DNA of 64,000 nt, taken from Geobacter sp. UBA6151. Lineage in GTDB: Bacteria; Desulfobacterota; Desulfuromonadia; Geobacterales; Pseudopelobacteraceae. Shown one piece after another: positions 18,509 through 27,834 of this stretch. The stretch spans positions 88,043 to 152,042 of the forward strand of contig DIUT01000027.1 in assembly GCA_002423105.1 (NCBI GenBank). The letters are read 5' to 3'. How positions within the stretch are numbered: the stretch's first letter is position 1; every line of letters begins with the position of its first letter. The notes below the pieces were generated by a model, which was not told where the DNA came from, did not search any database, and saw only the letters and a list, made by a program, of their open reading frames with translations. Made by a program: the position numbers and the translations under genes.

Positions 18509-18602
18509 AGTTTGCGGATAGTAGCGGAAGCGCTCTTCAATTGCAACAGGCGGGAACGGGAATCATGGGGTTCCATCAGAGATTTCCGATGAGATATCAG
18601 TA

Positions 18603-19292
18603 TTAATTTCCTGACTCGGTACAGTATCTGCAGAGCGGTTTGCATACTCTCAAAAAAACCCCTCTCATAGTAACAGCTAACAGTTGAAAATTATAATCTT
18701 TCGTATTCTGACATACATGCTTAAACGCAAGAGAAGAAAAAAACGACACATGGGTCATATCGTCTTTGTACCACCATGAACCAAATCCACTGATAAAATC
18801 ATCCGCATGCAACAACAGTTCATCTGTCAGCAGGGTAAAGACAAGAACAACAGCCTCGTCATTGGCAACATCGTATATTGTTTTCATGGCGCATGGTATA
18901 TCTTCTATATGCTCCATTACTTCGTGCAGTACGATAACATCATAACCCAATCCATTGTTTGCCGGAGGAGATGTATCATACATCGGCTCATATGAGTCCA
19001 CGTGGTAACCATGCAATCTTAAACTATTCGTAAGGTTTCCAGCTCCAGAACCATAATCAAGTATCCGGTAAATACGTGATTGATCTTTAAATATACCTGC
19101 AATATCCAGACATATACGGCCTAATTTAAGCCAATCATACTCGTTGGAATGTTGTGTCTCATAGTGCGTTTTTTCCTGATCAACCTGAACTCCTTTCCGG
19201 GTAAAAATAAAACTGCACTGACTGCACAGGTAAAACTCCCGCTGATCTCGGTAGAAGAGCTCGGCTGAACTGCCACAGATTCGACATGCCAT
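18603..19292 (-). CDS. Zinc-ribbon class I SAM methyltransferase
   Basis: The N-terminus carries a treble-clef/zinc-ribbon pair (CRIC ... CSQC), then a class I SAM-dependent methyltransferase domain with ILDYGSGAGNLT as motif I and YDVIVLHEVMEHIED as the post-II stretch. About 229 residues from the ATG at 19292; a GTG at 19307 with AAAGGAG upstream is an equally good start, and the frame reaches 19331. Such proteins methylate small molecules or sugars, often in surface-glycan loci. The coding sequence is clearly richer in A/T than ispG or MATE beside it, suggesting horizontal origin. The substrate is unknown. Confidence 0.75.
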   Translation of the reverse strand: MACRICGSSAELFYRDQREFYLCSQCSFIFTRKGVQVDQEKTHYETQHSNEYDWLKLGRICLDIAGIFKDQSRIYRILDYGSGAGNLTNSLRLHGYHVDSYEPMYDTSPPANNGLGYDVIVLHEVMEHIEDIPCAMKTIYDVANDEAVVLVFTLLTDELLLHADDFISGFGSWWYKDDMTHVSFFSSLAFKHVCQNTKDYNFQLLAVTMRGVFLRVCKPLCRYCTESGN

Positions 19293-19418
19293 TGCAGCCG
19301 GTATCACCTTTCCATGCTCTCCTTTGTACAAACAATTTACCGCACAACTGCTTCCTTACAACTCATACTGTCAATAGTGGACACCGGTTTTTTGGTCAAG
19401 CCATTTTCATAGCGCACC

Positions 19419-20765
19419 TCACACGATGATCGTCTCCTCCTGAAGCACCCGCATTTTTTTCCACGTGCCGGACCGGAAGCGCAGTGACCATATCGCTGCG
19501 GTTACCAGTACAAAGAGGGTCGCCAAGGTCCATTCCGCCTCAAGACTTGGAGCAACCCGGTCTATCAGCCAGAGCAGCAGCAGGAATATGCTGGAACAGA
19601 TCAGGAAGGTACGGGCGACCCAGCGGGTATCTCCTGCTGCAGCAAGGGCACAGCCGATCATGATATTCGCGGCATCAAACACACAATAGAAGGCCACGAA
19701 TTTCATGAGCAGGGAGCCTGTTTTCACGATTTGAGCACTCTCAGGACCATCTCCTGCAAAGAGCGCAACCAGTGGCGCCGATGCAGTGGCAAAGAGCACC
19801 GCCATCAGCAGCATCCAGAGTTCGCACATCGCAAGCGACTGCCAGCCAATGGCCGGTATTTCATTATCGTTACCGGCTCCACGAGCGTGTCCCACCAGAA
19901 CTCCTGCCGCCTGCCCCAGGCCTAAGGCCGGGAAGAATGCAACACCATTAATCCGGAACGCAATAGTTGACGCGGCAAGTTCTACAGTTCCCAAACGGCC
20001 CACCACCAGCAAAAACAGCGTCCAGGCAACCAGCTCGCCACTAATCCGCAGCCCGAATGGCATTGCAATTGTCAAAAAATGACGGAACTCCGCCCAGCGG
20101 AACCTGCGCGCAAGCGAGTCGGTCAACCCGCCCGCTACGCCAAATATAACAACATAGAGGAACGCAGCGACCATCTGTGCTGATACAGTGCCCAACGCCG
20201 CCCCGGCAACCCCCATCCTTGGAAGTCCCCATTCTCCCAACACCAGTCCCCAGGTTAACACTGCATTTACGGTCAGTGAAACAAACGTAACAACTGTAAC
20301 GATAGCAGGTTTTCCGATACCGGACAGCCAGCCGGCCAAAGCGCCGTTTAGAACCGGGAAGAACGATCCGGTCAGACAAATCCAGAAATAGGTGCTTTCA
20401 TCACGGGCCACTTGCGCCTCATGCCCTGCCAGAAAAAACAACTGTGCAATCGGCCAGGCACACACAAGGGCTATAATGCCGGAAATCAGGGATGTGTAAA
20501 TGCCGAGCCATGCTGATGCGCGGACACCTCCGGCATCACCTCGTCCATAGCTATGCGCCACAAACGTGCCCGCATACCCGGAAATACCGAAGAGGAAACC
20601 CTGAAACAGGATGACCGCAAAGCCCGCAGGTCCGATTGCCGCGATGGCTTCGCTGGAATAGCGCGACAACACCAGGGCATCAATGACCTGCATAATGGTG
20701 ATAGCAGAAGCAGAGAGAATCATGGGGCCTGCAAGTTTCAGCAGGCCCGGAATATGTTTGAACAT
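19419..20765 (-). CDS. MATE family multidrug/metabolite exporter
   Basis: A 448-residue membrane protein with about 12 hydrophobic helices in two halves. N-terminal GLLKLAGPMILSA and the GYAGTFVAHSYGRGD segment are typical of MATE transporters (NorM/DinF fold), which export organic cations or other metabolites in exchange for Na+ or H+. The frame is open back to a TTG at 20840, but the ATG at 20765 gives the normal family length. No strong ribosome binding site is seen. It follows the PH-domain gene in the same direction. The substrate is not predictable. Confidence 0.88.
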   Translation of the reverse strand: MFKHIPGLLKLAGPMILSASAITIMQVIDALVLSRYSSEAIAAIGPAGFAVILFQGFLFGISGYAGTFVAHSYGRGDAGGVRASAWLGIYTSLISGIIALVCAWPIAQLFFLAGHEAQVARDESTYFWICLTGSFFPVLNGALAGWLSGIGKPAIVTVVTFVSLTVNAVLTWGLVLGEWGLPRMGVAGAALGTVSAQMVAAFLYVVIFGVAGGLTDSLARRFRWAEFRHFLTIAMPFGLRISGELVAWTLFLLVVGRLGTVELAASTIAFRINGVAFFPALGLGQAAGVLVGHARGAGNDNEIPAIGWQSLAMCELWMLLMAVLFATASAPLVALFAGDGPESAQIVKTGSLLMKFVAFYCVFDAANIMIGCALAAAGDTRWVARTFLICSSIFLLLLWLIDRVAPSLEAEWTLATLFVLVTAAIWSLRFRSGTWKKMRVLQEETIIV

Positions 20766-20852
20766 TGAATAGTCTCGAAAAACGGCTGAAAACGCGGGAA
20801 TAGCACCGAAATCAAAGGCGGATGCCTGGACAAGAAGCAAGACTGCTTTAAC

Positions 20853-21230
20853 TTACTTTAAAACATGGGCTGCCAGTATTTTATGCACGTCGTAAACGCT
20901 CTGTTCCTGATTGAAATGCTTTTCAAACGGTATCGTATCGTTACCGATCCAGACTTTCAGTTCAGCATTCAGGTCAAAACTCCCACCAGTCTGGATGCTG
21001 AATTTTTTAATCTTACCGTACGGTATGGACAGATATTCAAGCTGCTTACCGGAAATACCCTGAACCTCAATAATAATCAGCCGCTTGTTGGTAAACAGGA
21101 AGGTATCCCGCATAACCACAAAACCGGCGTCAATAATCTCGCCGTCCACCAGCAGCTGACCATATTCAGTATGAAACTTCTTGGTTCCCAAAGGCCCTGT
21201 GCTTTTATCCGCACTTGCAAACAACCCCAT
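20853..21230 (-). CDS. Bacterial PH-domain protein
   Basis: A 125-residue soluble protein that looks like a single bacterial pleckstrin-homology fold (PF08000-type). It has a run of seven predicted beta strands, including TFLFTNKRLIIIEVQG and the YLSIPYGKIKKFSIQT strand-turn-strand, and a C-terminal helix. There is no signal peptide or membrane segment. CAGGAGGG gives a strong ribosome binding site. It lies 47 nt downstream of ppk1 and is probably cotranscribed with it. The function of these stand-alone domains is not established. Confidence 0.75.
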   Translation of the reverse strand: MGLFASADKSTGPLGTKKFHTEYGQLLVDGEIIDAGFVVMRDTFLFTNKRLIIIEVQGISGKQLEYLSIPYGKIKKFSIQTGGSFDLNAELKVWIGNDTIPFEKHFNQEQSVYDVHKILAAHVLK

Positions 21231-21277
21231 AGCTCAACCCTCCTGTTGAAAATACCTGCTGGCATCCTGACGTACAC

Positions 21278-23488
21278 TCAGCGGTGCAACACCTTGGCCA
21301 CTCGCCGCTTCAGCCGCCGCGCCTCTCTGGCCTCATGCTCGACATGATCGATCATGCGCTGATGCAAACCGGCATGATCGCCATCCCCTTTAGGCTGCCG
21401 CTGCACATAGCTGCCATCCGGCTGCATGTCCCAGGCATGGCGCTGGTCCCGGTCATGGCCATCCAGCAGCATCCGTAAACGGGCTTGCAATTCCGGCAAC
21501 TCCACCGGAGCCAGAATCTCCACCCGTGACTCCAGGTTGCGCTTCATGGCATCGGCCGAACCGATATAATATTCCTCAGTGCCGCCATTACGGAAGTAAT
21601 AAATTCGGCTGTGTTCCAGAAATCTGCCAACGATGCTGACCACCCGCCCGGTTTCCGACACGCCCGGTACACCGGGACGGAAACGGCAGGAATCACGGAT
21701 ATAGAGATCCACCTTCACACCGGCCTGGCAAGCAACATACAGTTTGCGAACGATATCCGCGTCATCAAGAGCATTCATTTTGAACTGAATATGCCCCCCC
21801 CCTTTTTCCCTGTGCAGGTTGATCTCACGCTCGATCTTCTCAAGCAGTGACTTTTTCAGCAATTTGGGGGCAGGCAGCAGTTTGCGGTAGTTGCGATTGG
21901 GAGAAAAACCGGTTGTCAGATAGTTGAACAGCTCTGTTACATCCTGACCGATTTGCTCATTATTGGTAAACAGCCCCAGATCGCTGTACAGACGCGCGGT
22001 GTCACTGTGGTAGTTGCCGGTGCCCAGGTGGATGTAACGCCGGATGCCGTTGTAGTCACGCCGCACCACCAGGATTACCTTGCAGTGGGTTTTGAGTCCC
22101 ACCACACCATAGGTGACATGAATCCCCGCCTCTTCCATCCGCTCCGCTATCTGTAGGTTGGCAGCCTCGTCAAAACGGGCCTTCAGTTCCACCACCACCG
22201 CCACCTGCTTGCCGTTTTCCGCTGCCCGCACCAACGACTTGATCAGCCGCCCCTCCTTGGAGGTCCGGTAAAGGGTCATCTTGATGGCGCATACCTTGGG
22301 ATCATCGGCTGCTTCGTTGAGGAAGCGCTCCACCGAACTGACAAAGGATTCGTACGGATGATGCACCAGCACTGAACCGGCATTGCGAATGACATGAAAG
22401 ATGTTGCGGCCGGTGGGCAACTGGGGTGGGTCCACCGGATGATGCGCCGGGTCGTGTAGTTTGGGATAGTTCAGGCGGGCCAGCTCGAACAGGTCGCGAA
22501 TCGCCAGCATCCCGGACACCTCGAAGACATCGCTCGCTTCGTCAAGGTCCAATTCGGCAGCCAGACGCCCCCGGTGCACCGGATCCATGCCCACCGCCAC
22601 CTCAAGCCTGACAATCGGCGCAAACCGGCGTTCCTGCAGCTCGGATTCAATCATGGCCACCAGATCGTCAGCCTTCTCCTCGTCCTTCTCGGTGTTGGCA
22701 TTGCGAGTAACCCGGAAAAACTCGCAGGAAACCATCTTCATGCCGGGGAACAACATATCCAGGTTAGCAGCCATCACCTCTTCCAGCGGCACATAACGGT
22801 CAGTGCGCCCCAGCTTGATGAAACGAGGCACGCCTCCCCCCAGCGGCACCTTGATCCTGGCCATTGAGACATCTTTTTCCCGCGGATAGCGCACCGTTAC
22901 CAGCAGGTTGAGCGACAGGTTTGAAACAAACGGAAAAGGATGTGCCGGATCCATCGACTGGGGAGTCAACAAGGGAAAGACATCCTGCAGGTATATCTCC
23001 CGCAAACTTTTCTTGTCCTTTGCTGACAGCGCCCTCCAGGTTATTATTTGAATTCCCTTGTCATCCAGCATTTTCATCAACTGGCGGAATAACGCCGTCT
23101 TTTCCTGAACAAGCTGACGAACCTGTGCGTGGCATTCAGTTAACTGCTGGCGGGGAGTGCGGCCATCAGGGGTCAACTCCTGCACGTTGGCGGCAAGTTG
23201 CTGCTTGAGGCCACCGATCCGCTTCATAAAGAACTCGTCCAGATTTGAACCAACAATGGCCAGAAATTTGATCCGCTCCAGAAGCGGTGTGCGCGGGTCA
23301 GCAGCTTCATGCAGTACCCGACGATTAAAGGCAAGCCAGGTTAACTCGCGGTTCAGGTACCATTGACTGTCAGACAGCTCAATGGCTGGCGGCGATCCTG
23401 GTGTTTCAACAGCAGGCTTGACGCGTCCTGTTTTTTGCGGACGTTTGGTTTTCGGTTTTGCCTGCGCCTGGGGTTTGCTGTCTACCAT
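21278..23488 (-). CDS. ppk1: Polyphosphate kinase 1
   Basis: Makes inorganic polyphosphate from ATP through a phosphohistidine intermediate. The N domain begins YLNRELTWLAFNRRVLHEA. The catalytic region has VVVELKARFDEAANLQIA and GLKTHCKVILVVRRD, which contains the autophosphorylated His, and the C2 domain follows with DSCRFRPGVPG. Start at the ATG 23488, which has GGAGGAAATCTG in front; the frame is open 33 codons further. The product is 735 residues, slightly long because of a Lys/Pro-rich N-terminal extension of about 40 residues. A sigma-70-like promoter and a candidate Pho box lie upstream. Confidence 0.96.
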   Translation of the reverse strand: MVDSKPQAQAKPKTKRPQKTGRVKPAVETPGSPPAIELSDSQWYLNRELTWLAFNRRVLHEAADPRTPLLERIKFLAIVGSNLDEFFMKRIGGLKQQLAANVQELTPDGRTPRQQLTECHAQVRQLVQEKTALFRQLMKMLDDKGIQIITWRALSAKDKKSLREIYLQDVFPLLTPQSMDPAHPFPFVSNLSLNLLVTVRYPREKDVSMARIKVPLGGGVPRFIKLGRTDRYVPLEEVMAANLDMLFPGMKMVSCEFFRVTRNANTEKDEEKADDLVAMIESELQERRFAPIVRLEVAVGMDPVHRGRLAAELDLDEASDVFEVSGMLAIRDLFELARLNYPKLHDPAHHPVDPPQLPTGRNIFHVIRNAGSVLVHHPYESFVSSVERFLNEAADDPKVCAIKMTLYRTSKEGRLIKSLVRAAENGKQVAVVVELKARFDEAANLQIAERMEEAGIHVTYGVVGLKTHCKVILVVRRDYNGIRRYIHLGTGNYHSDTARLYSDLGLFTNNEQIGQDVTELFNYLTTGFSPNRNYRKLLPAPKLLKKSLLEKIEREINLHREKGGGHIQFKMNALDDADIVRKLYVACQAGVKVDLYIRDSCRFRPGVPGVSETGRVVSIVGRFLEHSRIYYFRNGGTEEYYIGSADAMKRNLESRVEILAPVELPELQARLRMLLDGHDRDQRHAWDMQPDGSYVQRQPKGDGDHAGLHQRMIDHVEHEAREARRLKRRVAKVLHR

Positions 23489-23526
23489 CAGATTTCCTCC
23501 ACTGCTTTCATTGACACATTTTTTGT

Positions 23527-23554
23527 ATTGTAACCAGAATTCAGCCATCCGCAA
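23527..23554 (-). promoter_or_regulatory. Candidate sigma-70 promoter of ppk1
   Basis: On the reverse strand TTGCGG (23549-23554) is followed after 16 nt by TACAAT (23527-23532). The predicted transcription start is about 30 nt before the ppk1 ATG, leaving room for the ribosome binding site. Confidence 0.55.
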
Positions 23555-23567
23555 GCACCATTCAAGG

Positions 23568-23585
23568 CTGTAACAATCCTGCAAC
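23568..23585 (+). promoter_or_regulatory. Candidate PhoB box
   Basis: Two 7-nt direct repeats, CTGTAAC and CTGCAAC, each followed by AATC and set 11 nt apart: the geometry and sequence of a PhoB half-site pair. It sits 14 bp upstream of the ppk1 -35 element and about 50 bp before the helicase ATG. Phosphate control of ppk1 is plausible, but the site reads in the helicase direction. Confidence 0.35.
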
Positions 23586-23636
23586 AATCAGCCATGGTTG
23601 CCTTGATGCATCGGATTGTGGTACAGACGCACTCCC

Positions 23637-25640
23637 ATGTCAGCACTTAATCCAGAACAACTTGCAGCATCACGCCACCTGCACGGCCCGATGCTGGTGC
23701 TTGCCGGCGCAGGATCAGGCAAGACCCAGGTCATCACCAGCCGTATTGTCAACCTGCTCAAGCGGCAGAAAATTCCGGCAGAGCAGATCCTGGCCGTCAC
23801 CTTTACCAACAAAGCGGCCAAAGAGATGCAGGAGCGGGTTAAAGCCTCCGCAGGCAAACTGGCCGAGGGGATGATCATCAGCACCTTCCACTCCCTGGGG
23901 GTCCGCATTCTTCGACGGGATATCAAGCATCTTGGCTACCGCCAAAACTTTTCCATCTATGGTGAAAGCGATCAAAGCGGCGTCATCCGCCAGGCCATGG
24001 GCGACCTGGGCCTTGACCCGAAGCAGACCAATCCGGACCTGATCCGCTGGAGCATCTCCATGGCAAAGAACCGCCTCATTGCTCCGGAAGAGTATCCTGT
24101 ACCTTCAGGAGATACGCTGGCGGCAGCGGTCAAGGTGGTCTATCCCCGCTACCAGCAGTTGCTACAAGCGTATAACGCCATTGATTTCGACGACATCATT
24201 ATGATGGCGGTCCGCCTGCTGGAATCACACCGTGAAGCTGCTGATTACTGGCAACAACGCTTCACCCAGATCATGGTGGACGAATACCAGGACACCAACG
24301 CCTGCCAGTACCGGCTTATTTCACTTTTGGCAGAGCGGCATAACAACCTGTGTGTCGTGGGAGACGACGATCAGGCCATCTACGGCTGGCGCGGCGCCGA
24401 TGTGGCCAACATTCTTTCCTTTGCCGGTTCCCGGCCCGGCTGCGCCCTGGTCAAGCTCGAGCAGAACTATCGTTCCACCGGGACCATCCTTGCCGCCGCC
24501 AATGCGGTCATCGGCAACAACAAGCTGCGTAGCGACAAGGCGCTCTGGACCGCGTCCGGCAACGGTGATCCGATCAATCTGCTGATAGCGGCAGATGAAG
24601 ACGACGAAGCCAGGATGGTTATTGAGCAGTTGCAAATGGCCCAGTACCGCCACAAACTGCCCTGGCGCGATTTTGCCATTCTGTACCGTTCCAACGCCCA
24701 GAGCCGGGCCTTTGAGGAGGCATTGCGAATTGAAGGAATCCCCTATGTCCTCGTGGGCGGACAACGTTTCTTCGAGCGCAAGGAGGTGAAAGACGCCCTC
24801 TCTTACCTGACGGTGCTGAACAATCCACGGGACGAAGCCGCTCTGGTAAGGATACTCAACTTTCCCCGGCGCGGTATTGGCGACACCACACTGATGCGGC
24901 TGCAGCAGTGGTCCCTTGAACATGATGCGCCGCTGCACGTGGCCCTGGCACGGATACAGGAGATACGTGGCATAACAGAAGCGGCAAAGAGCGCCATCAC
25001 CGCATTCAGCGACATGCTGCAAACAGAAATCAAGTCATTCAGACCGATGGAGATGGGCAACCAGATTACTGCCCTCTTCCGTCGTCTGGGGATCAATGAG
25101 GAGATGCATCGTACCCAGACAGACGCCACCCAGGCCCGTAAACGGATCGAAAACATCGAACAGGTGATCAACGCCCTGTCTGCCTTTGAAGATCGGAATC
25201 CCGGAGCAACCCTGGGCAGTTTTCTGGAGAGGATTTCATTACTTGAAGATAATCGGCGCGAAGCGGATGACGGTAAGGGAGATGCGCAGGACACCGTAAC
25301 CCTGATGTCGCTGCATGCCAGCAAGGGCCTGGAATTTCCCCATGTTTTCCTGGTGGGAATGGAAGAAGGGTTGTTGCCGCACCATCGCTCTGCCGACGAG
25401 GACCCGACCGTTGCCGAAGAGCGCAGGCTCTGCTACGTGGGTATCACCCGCGCCCGGCAACGGCTGACCTTGTCCCGCTGCCTGACCCGCCGCAAATATG
25501 GCGCCAGAGAAGAGCGTTTTCCAAGCCGTTTTCTGGCTGAGATACCGGAACAGCTTATGGAAGGCACGACAGGAATTGAGACCGCCGGAACCGGCGCGGA
25601 TCTGGGCAACGACTTTTTTGCCAGAATGCTGGCGGAGTGA
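23637..25640 (+). CDS. UvrD/Rep-family ATP-dependent DNA helicase (Rep/PcrA-like)
   Basis: Superfamily 1A 3'-5' helicase of 667 residues, close in length to Rep. Motifs in order: Walker A GAGSGKT, Ia AVTFTNKAAKEM, Walker B DEYQDTN, III GDDDQAIYGWRGA, IV EQNYRSTG, V MSLHASKGLEFPHVFLVG and VI CYVGITRARQRL. It works in replication restart, repair or removal of obstacles ahead of forks. The ATG at 23637 is chosen over the upstream TTG. No strong Shine-Dalgarno is visible. It converges on the HDOD gene with only 6 bp between stop codons. Confidence 0.93.
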   Translation: MSALNPEQLAASRHLHGPMLVLAGAGSGKTQVITSRIVNLLKRQKIPAEQILAVTFTNKAAKEMQERVKASAGKLAEGMIISTFHSLGVRILRRDIKHLGYRQNFSIYGESDQSGVIRQAMGDLGLDPKQTNPDLIRWSISMAKNRLIAPEEYPVPSGDTLAAAVKVVYPRYQQLLQAYNAIDFDDIIMMAVRLLESHREAADYWQQRFTQIMVDEYQDTNACQYRLISLLAERHNNLCVVGDDDQAIYGWRGADVANILSFAGSRPGCALVKLEQNYRSTGTILAAANAVIGNNKLRSDKALWTASGNGDPINLLIAADEDDEARMVIEQLQMAQYRHKLPWRDFAILYRSNAQSRAFEEALRIEGIPYVLVGGQRFFERKEVKDALSYLTVLNNPRDEAALVRILNFPRRGIGDTTLMRLQQWSLEHDAPLHVALARIQEIRGITEAAKSAITAFSDMLQTEIKSFRPMEMGNQITALFRRLGINEEMHRTQTDATQARKRIENIEQVINALSAFEDRNPGATLGSFLERISLLEDNRREADDGKGDAQDTVTLMSLHASKGLEFPHVFLVGMEEGLLPHHRSADEDPTVAEERRLCYVGITRARQRLTLSRCLTRRKYGAREERFPSRFLAEIPEQLMEGTTGIETAGTGADLGNDFFARMLAE

Positions 25641-25646
25641 AACATC

Positions 25647-26531
25647 TCAAGCGTAGATCGACTGAACAGCAGCAGCCACCTCATCGGTCAGGCCGTTTAA
25701 TGAGGTAACGAACTTTTCAAGATTGCACGTCCCGATACGGGGCAGATGCTCCCGCATCAACTCAACCGCCTCGGCGCAGCCCAGAATTTTGTTGGGATTT
25801 TGCTCGCCCATGCTGCTTAAGCCCACACCGATGCAGAAACGGTCAGCCAGCGCCACGAGCAGCGCCAGGGGAGCAACGCTCTTCAAATGGTGGCTGTGAT
25901 GTTGAAAAATCACTTCTATGAATTCAGTGGGAAAATTCCACTGTTCTCCAAGCAACCTGCCCACTTCTGCGTGACTGGTACTGAAAACCCGCAATTCAGC
26001 GTCGTAAAGATCTATTCCCTCGGCCCGCGCCAGAACCAGTGCCCGCATATACTCCTGGCGGCGGTGCTGACTCAGGATCACCTCACCAACATCATGGAGA
26101 ATTCCGGCAACGTAGGCTTTTTCCGGTTGGGCGTGATTGATTGACTCCGCCAGACGGCGCGCCACAAGCCCTACCCCGAATGCATGTTTCCAGCAGTCCT
26201 GAATCCGTAACGGGCTGGTACTGCTACTATCTGTCACCTCAAGGAAACACGAAGTAAGAATAATTTCGAATACCTTTTGCGGCCCAAGATACATCAAAGC
26301 CTGGCGGACGGAATGAATTTGCCCCATCGCCTTATACAACGGAGAGTTGACGATACGGATCACCCGTGCTGCCAGGACTTGGTCCGCAAGCATCACATCA
26401 GCCACAGCTCCCATGTCAACATCGTCTTCATTCAACAACTTGATCGCCTTGGCGGCAGCGGCAGGCACGGTCGGCAACACCGTAAAACCCTTCATAATGG
26501 CGCTGGCTGTATTCAACCTTTCGGTTTCCAT
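25647..26531 (-). CDS. HDOD domain signalling protein
   Basis: A 294-residue protein consisting of an HDOD domain (about 15-215), an HD-superfamily relative that lacks phosphodiesterase chemistry and serves as a protein-interaction platform in bacterial signalling. Signatures are LPTVPAAAAKAIKLLN near the N-terminus, the KAYVAGILHDVGEVIL helix, and the HAEVGRLLGEQWNFP segment. There is no receiver or GGDEF partner domain. It is convergent with the helicase gene and divergent from rsmD. Its role is unknown. Confidence 0.88.
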   Translation of the reverse strand: METERLNTASAIMKGFTVLPTVPAAAAKAIKLLNEDDVDMGAVADVMLADQVLAARVIRIVNSPLYKAMGQIHSVRQALMYLGPQKVFEIILTSCFLEVTDSSSTSPLRIQDCWKHAFGVGLVARRLAESINHAQPEKAYVAGILHDVGEVILSQHRRQEYMRALVLARAEGIDLYDAELRVFSTSHAEVGRLLGEQWNFPTEFIEVIFQHHSHHLKSVAPLALLVALADRFCIGVGLSSMGEQNPNKILGCAEAVELMREHLPRIGTCNLEKFVTSLNGLTDEVAAAVQSIYA

Positions 26532-26651
26532 GGAACGCTCTCCGGTAATGGCCTGTCCGGCCCTAAAGCATCAAAAATGCGGTGACTATAGCAAGCCGGA
26601 ATGAATCTGGAAAGATACTTTTCCTTAAGTGGCCTGCTACCCCGTTGCCAC

Positions 26652-26680
26652 TTGACAGCTGCCGGTCCCTCAGGTAGGGT
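26652..26680 (+). promoter_or_regulatory. Candidate sigma-70 promoter of rsmD-coaD-aspC
   Basis: TTGACA (26652-26657) and TAGGGT (26675-26680) with 17-nt spacing. The predicted start is about 50 nt upstream of the rsmD GTG. Confidence 0.5.
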
Positions 26681-26736
26681 TTTCGCCACAAAATCTGAAA
26701 TGGTTGTAGAAGGTTACAATCTAAGGGGTTTCCAAA

Positions 26737-27306
26737 GTGCGGGTTATCTCCGGCACGGCAGGCGGTCTGAAACTCACAGCTCCCCGGGGTGTTACCACCC
26801 GCCCCACCACAGACCGGGTCAAGGAGGCGCTGTTCAGCATCCTTGAACATGCAGGCGTCCTTGAGGAAGCGCGGGTACTGGATCTTTTTGCCGGAAGCGG
26901 CTCATTGGGCATTGAAGCCCTGTCACGGGGCGCTACATCATGTACGTTTGTTGAAAAAAATCGGCAGGCCCTGGATGCCCTGCAGACAAACCTCTCCCGC
27001 ACCGGCTGCAGCCGGCGGGCAACGGTGCTGCCGCAGGATGCGCTGCGCGCCATCGAAAAATTGAGCGGGACCGGCGCCAGGTTTACTTTGGCGCTGATTG
27101 ATCCACCCTATGCCTCAGGTATCCAGTGCACGGTGCTGGAACAGGTTGCCGGACAGCTTATGGCAGCAGACGGCCTGATTGTCATTGAAACCTCTTCACG
27201 CTCAGCGCTGCCGGAACAGATTGGCTGTAGCACGCGCCATGACCGGCGCGTGTATGGCGACACCGCCATTGATTTCTTTGTCACGGAGGCAACGGATGCC
27301 CCATAG
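26737..27306 (+). CDS. rsmD: 16S rRNA (guanine966-N2)-methyltransferase RsmD
   Basis: Methylates G966 of 16S rRNA in the small ribosomal subunit. The class I SAM fold shows motif I LDLFAGSGSLGIEALSRGA and the catalytic DPPYASG motif. Starts with GTG, with AAGGGG upstream, giving MRVISGTAGG as in other RsmD proteins. 189 residues, normal length. Its end overlaps coaD by 11 nt, the common rsmD-coaD pairing. Confidence 0.95.
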   Translation: MRVISGTAGGLKLTAPRGVTTRPTTDRVKEALFSILEHAGVLEEARVLDLFAGSGSLGIEALSRGATSCTFVEKNRQALDALQTNLSRTGCSRRATVLPQDALRAIEKLSGTGARFTLALIDPPYASGIQCTVLEQVAGQLMAADGLIVIETSSRSALPEQIGCSTRHDRRVYGDTAIDFFVTEATDAP

Positions 27307-27811
27307 CAGGATTGCCGTGTATCCCGGTTCCTTTGACCCGATAACCTACGGTCATCTGGATATCATACAGCGCAGTCTGAGAATTTTTGATCGTGTCATC
27401 GTGGCAGTAGCCAAAAATTCCCAAAAAAACGCCCTGTTTGACATTGATGAACGGGTCAGCCTGATCCGCTCGGTGCTCAAGGATGAGAAGAGGGTCTCAG
27501 TTGACACCTTTACCGGGCTTCTGATAGATTATGTAGCCTCAAAAAATGCCCATGTGGTTGTCCGTGGTCTGCGGGCCATATCTGACTTCGAGTATGAATT
27601 CCAGATAGCCCAGATGAACAACAGCATAGGCCATGACATTGAAACCCTGTTCATGATGACGTCGGTGCAATACGGCTACCTTTCCTCCTCAATTGTCAGG
27701 GAGGTTTGCTCTCTGGGGGGAAATGTGGACGGCTTTGTTCCGGCCGCAGTCAAGACAGCCATGCAGAAAAAGTACGGAATTTCCAACAGGCAGGTTATTG
27801 ATTCAATCTGA
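27296..27811 (+). CDS. coaD: Phosphopantetheine adenylyltransferase
   Basis: Fourth step of coenzyme A synthesis: 4'-phosphopantetheine + ATP to dephospho-CoA. Nucleotidyltransferase motifs are GSFDPITYGHLDII near the N-terminus and SSSIVREV near residue 128. The ATG at 27296 is preferred because GGAGGC precedes it and the product is then 171 residues starting MPHSRIAVYPGSF; the frame is open further upstream inside rsmD. It overlaps rsmD by 11 nt and is followed by aspC after 23 nt. Confidence 0.96.
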   Translation: MPHSRIAVYPGSFDPITYGHLDIIQRSLRIFDRVIVAVAKNSQKNALFDIDERVSLIRSVLKDEKRVSVDTFTGLLIDYVASKNAHVVVRGLRAISDFEYEFQIAQMNNSIGHDIETLFMMTSVQYGYLSSSIVREVCSLGGNVDGFVPAAVKTAMQKKYGISNRQVIDSI

Positions 27812-27834
27812 TTGACTACACTCAAGGAGGCAGT

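Noticed and set aside
23489..23587. N-terminal extension of ppk1 by 33 codons.
   Set aside because: It would contain the predicted promoter, and GGAGGAAATCTG marks the ATG at 23488.
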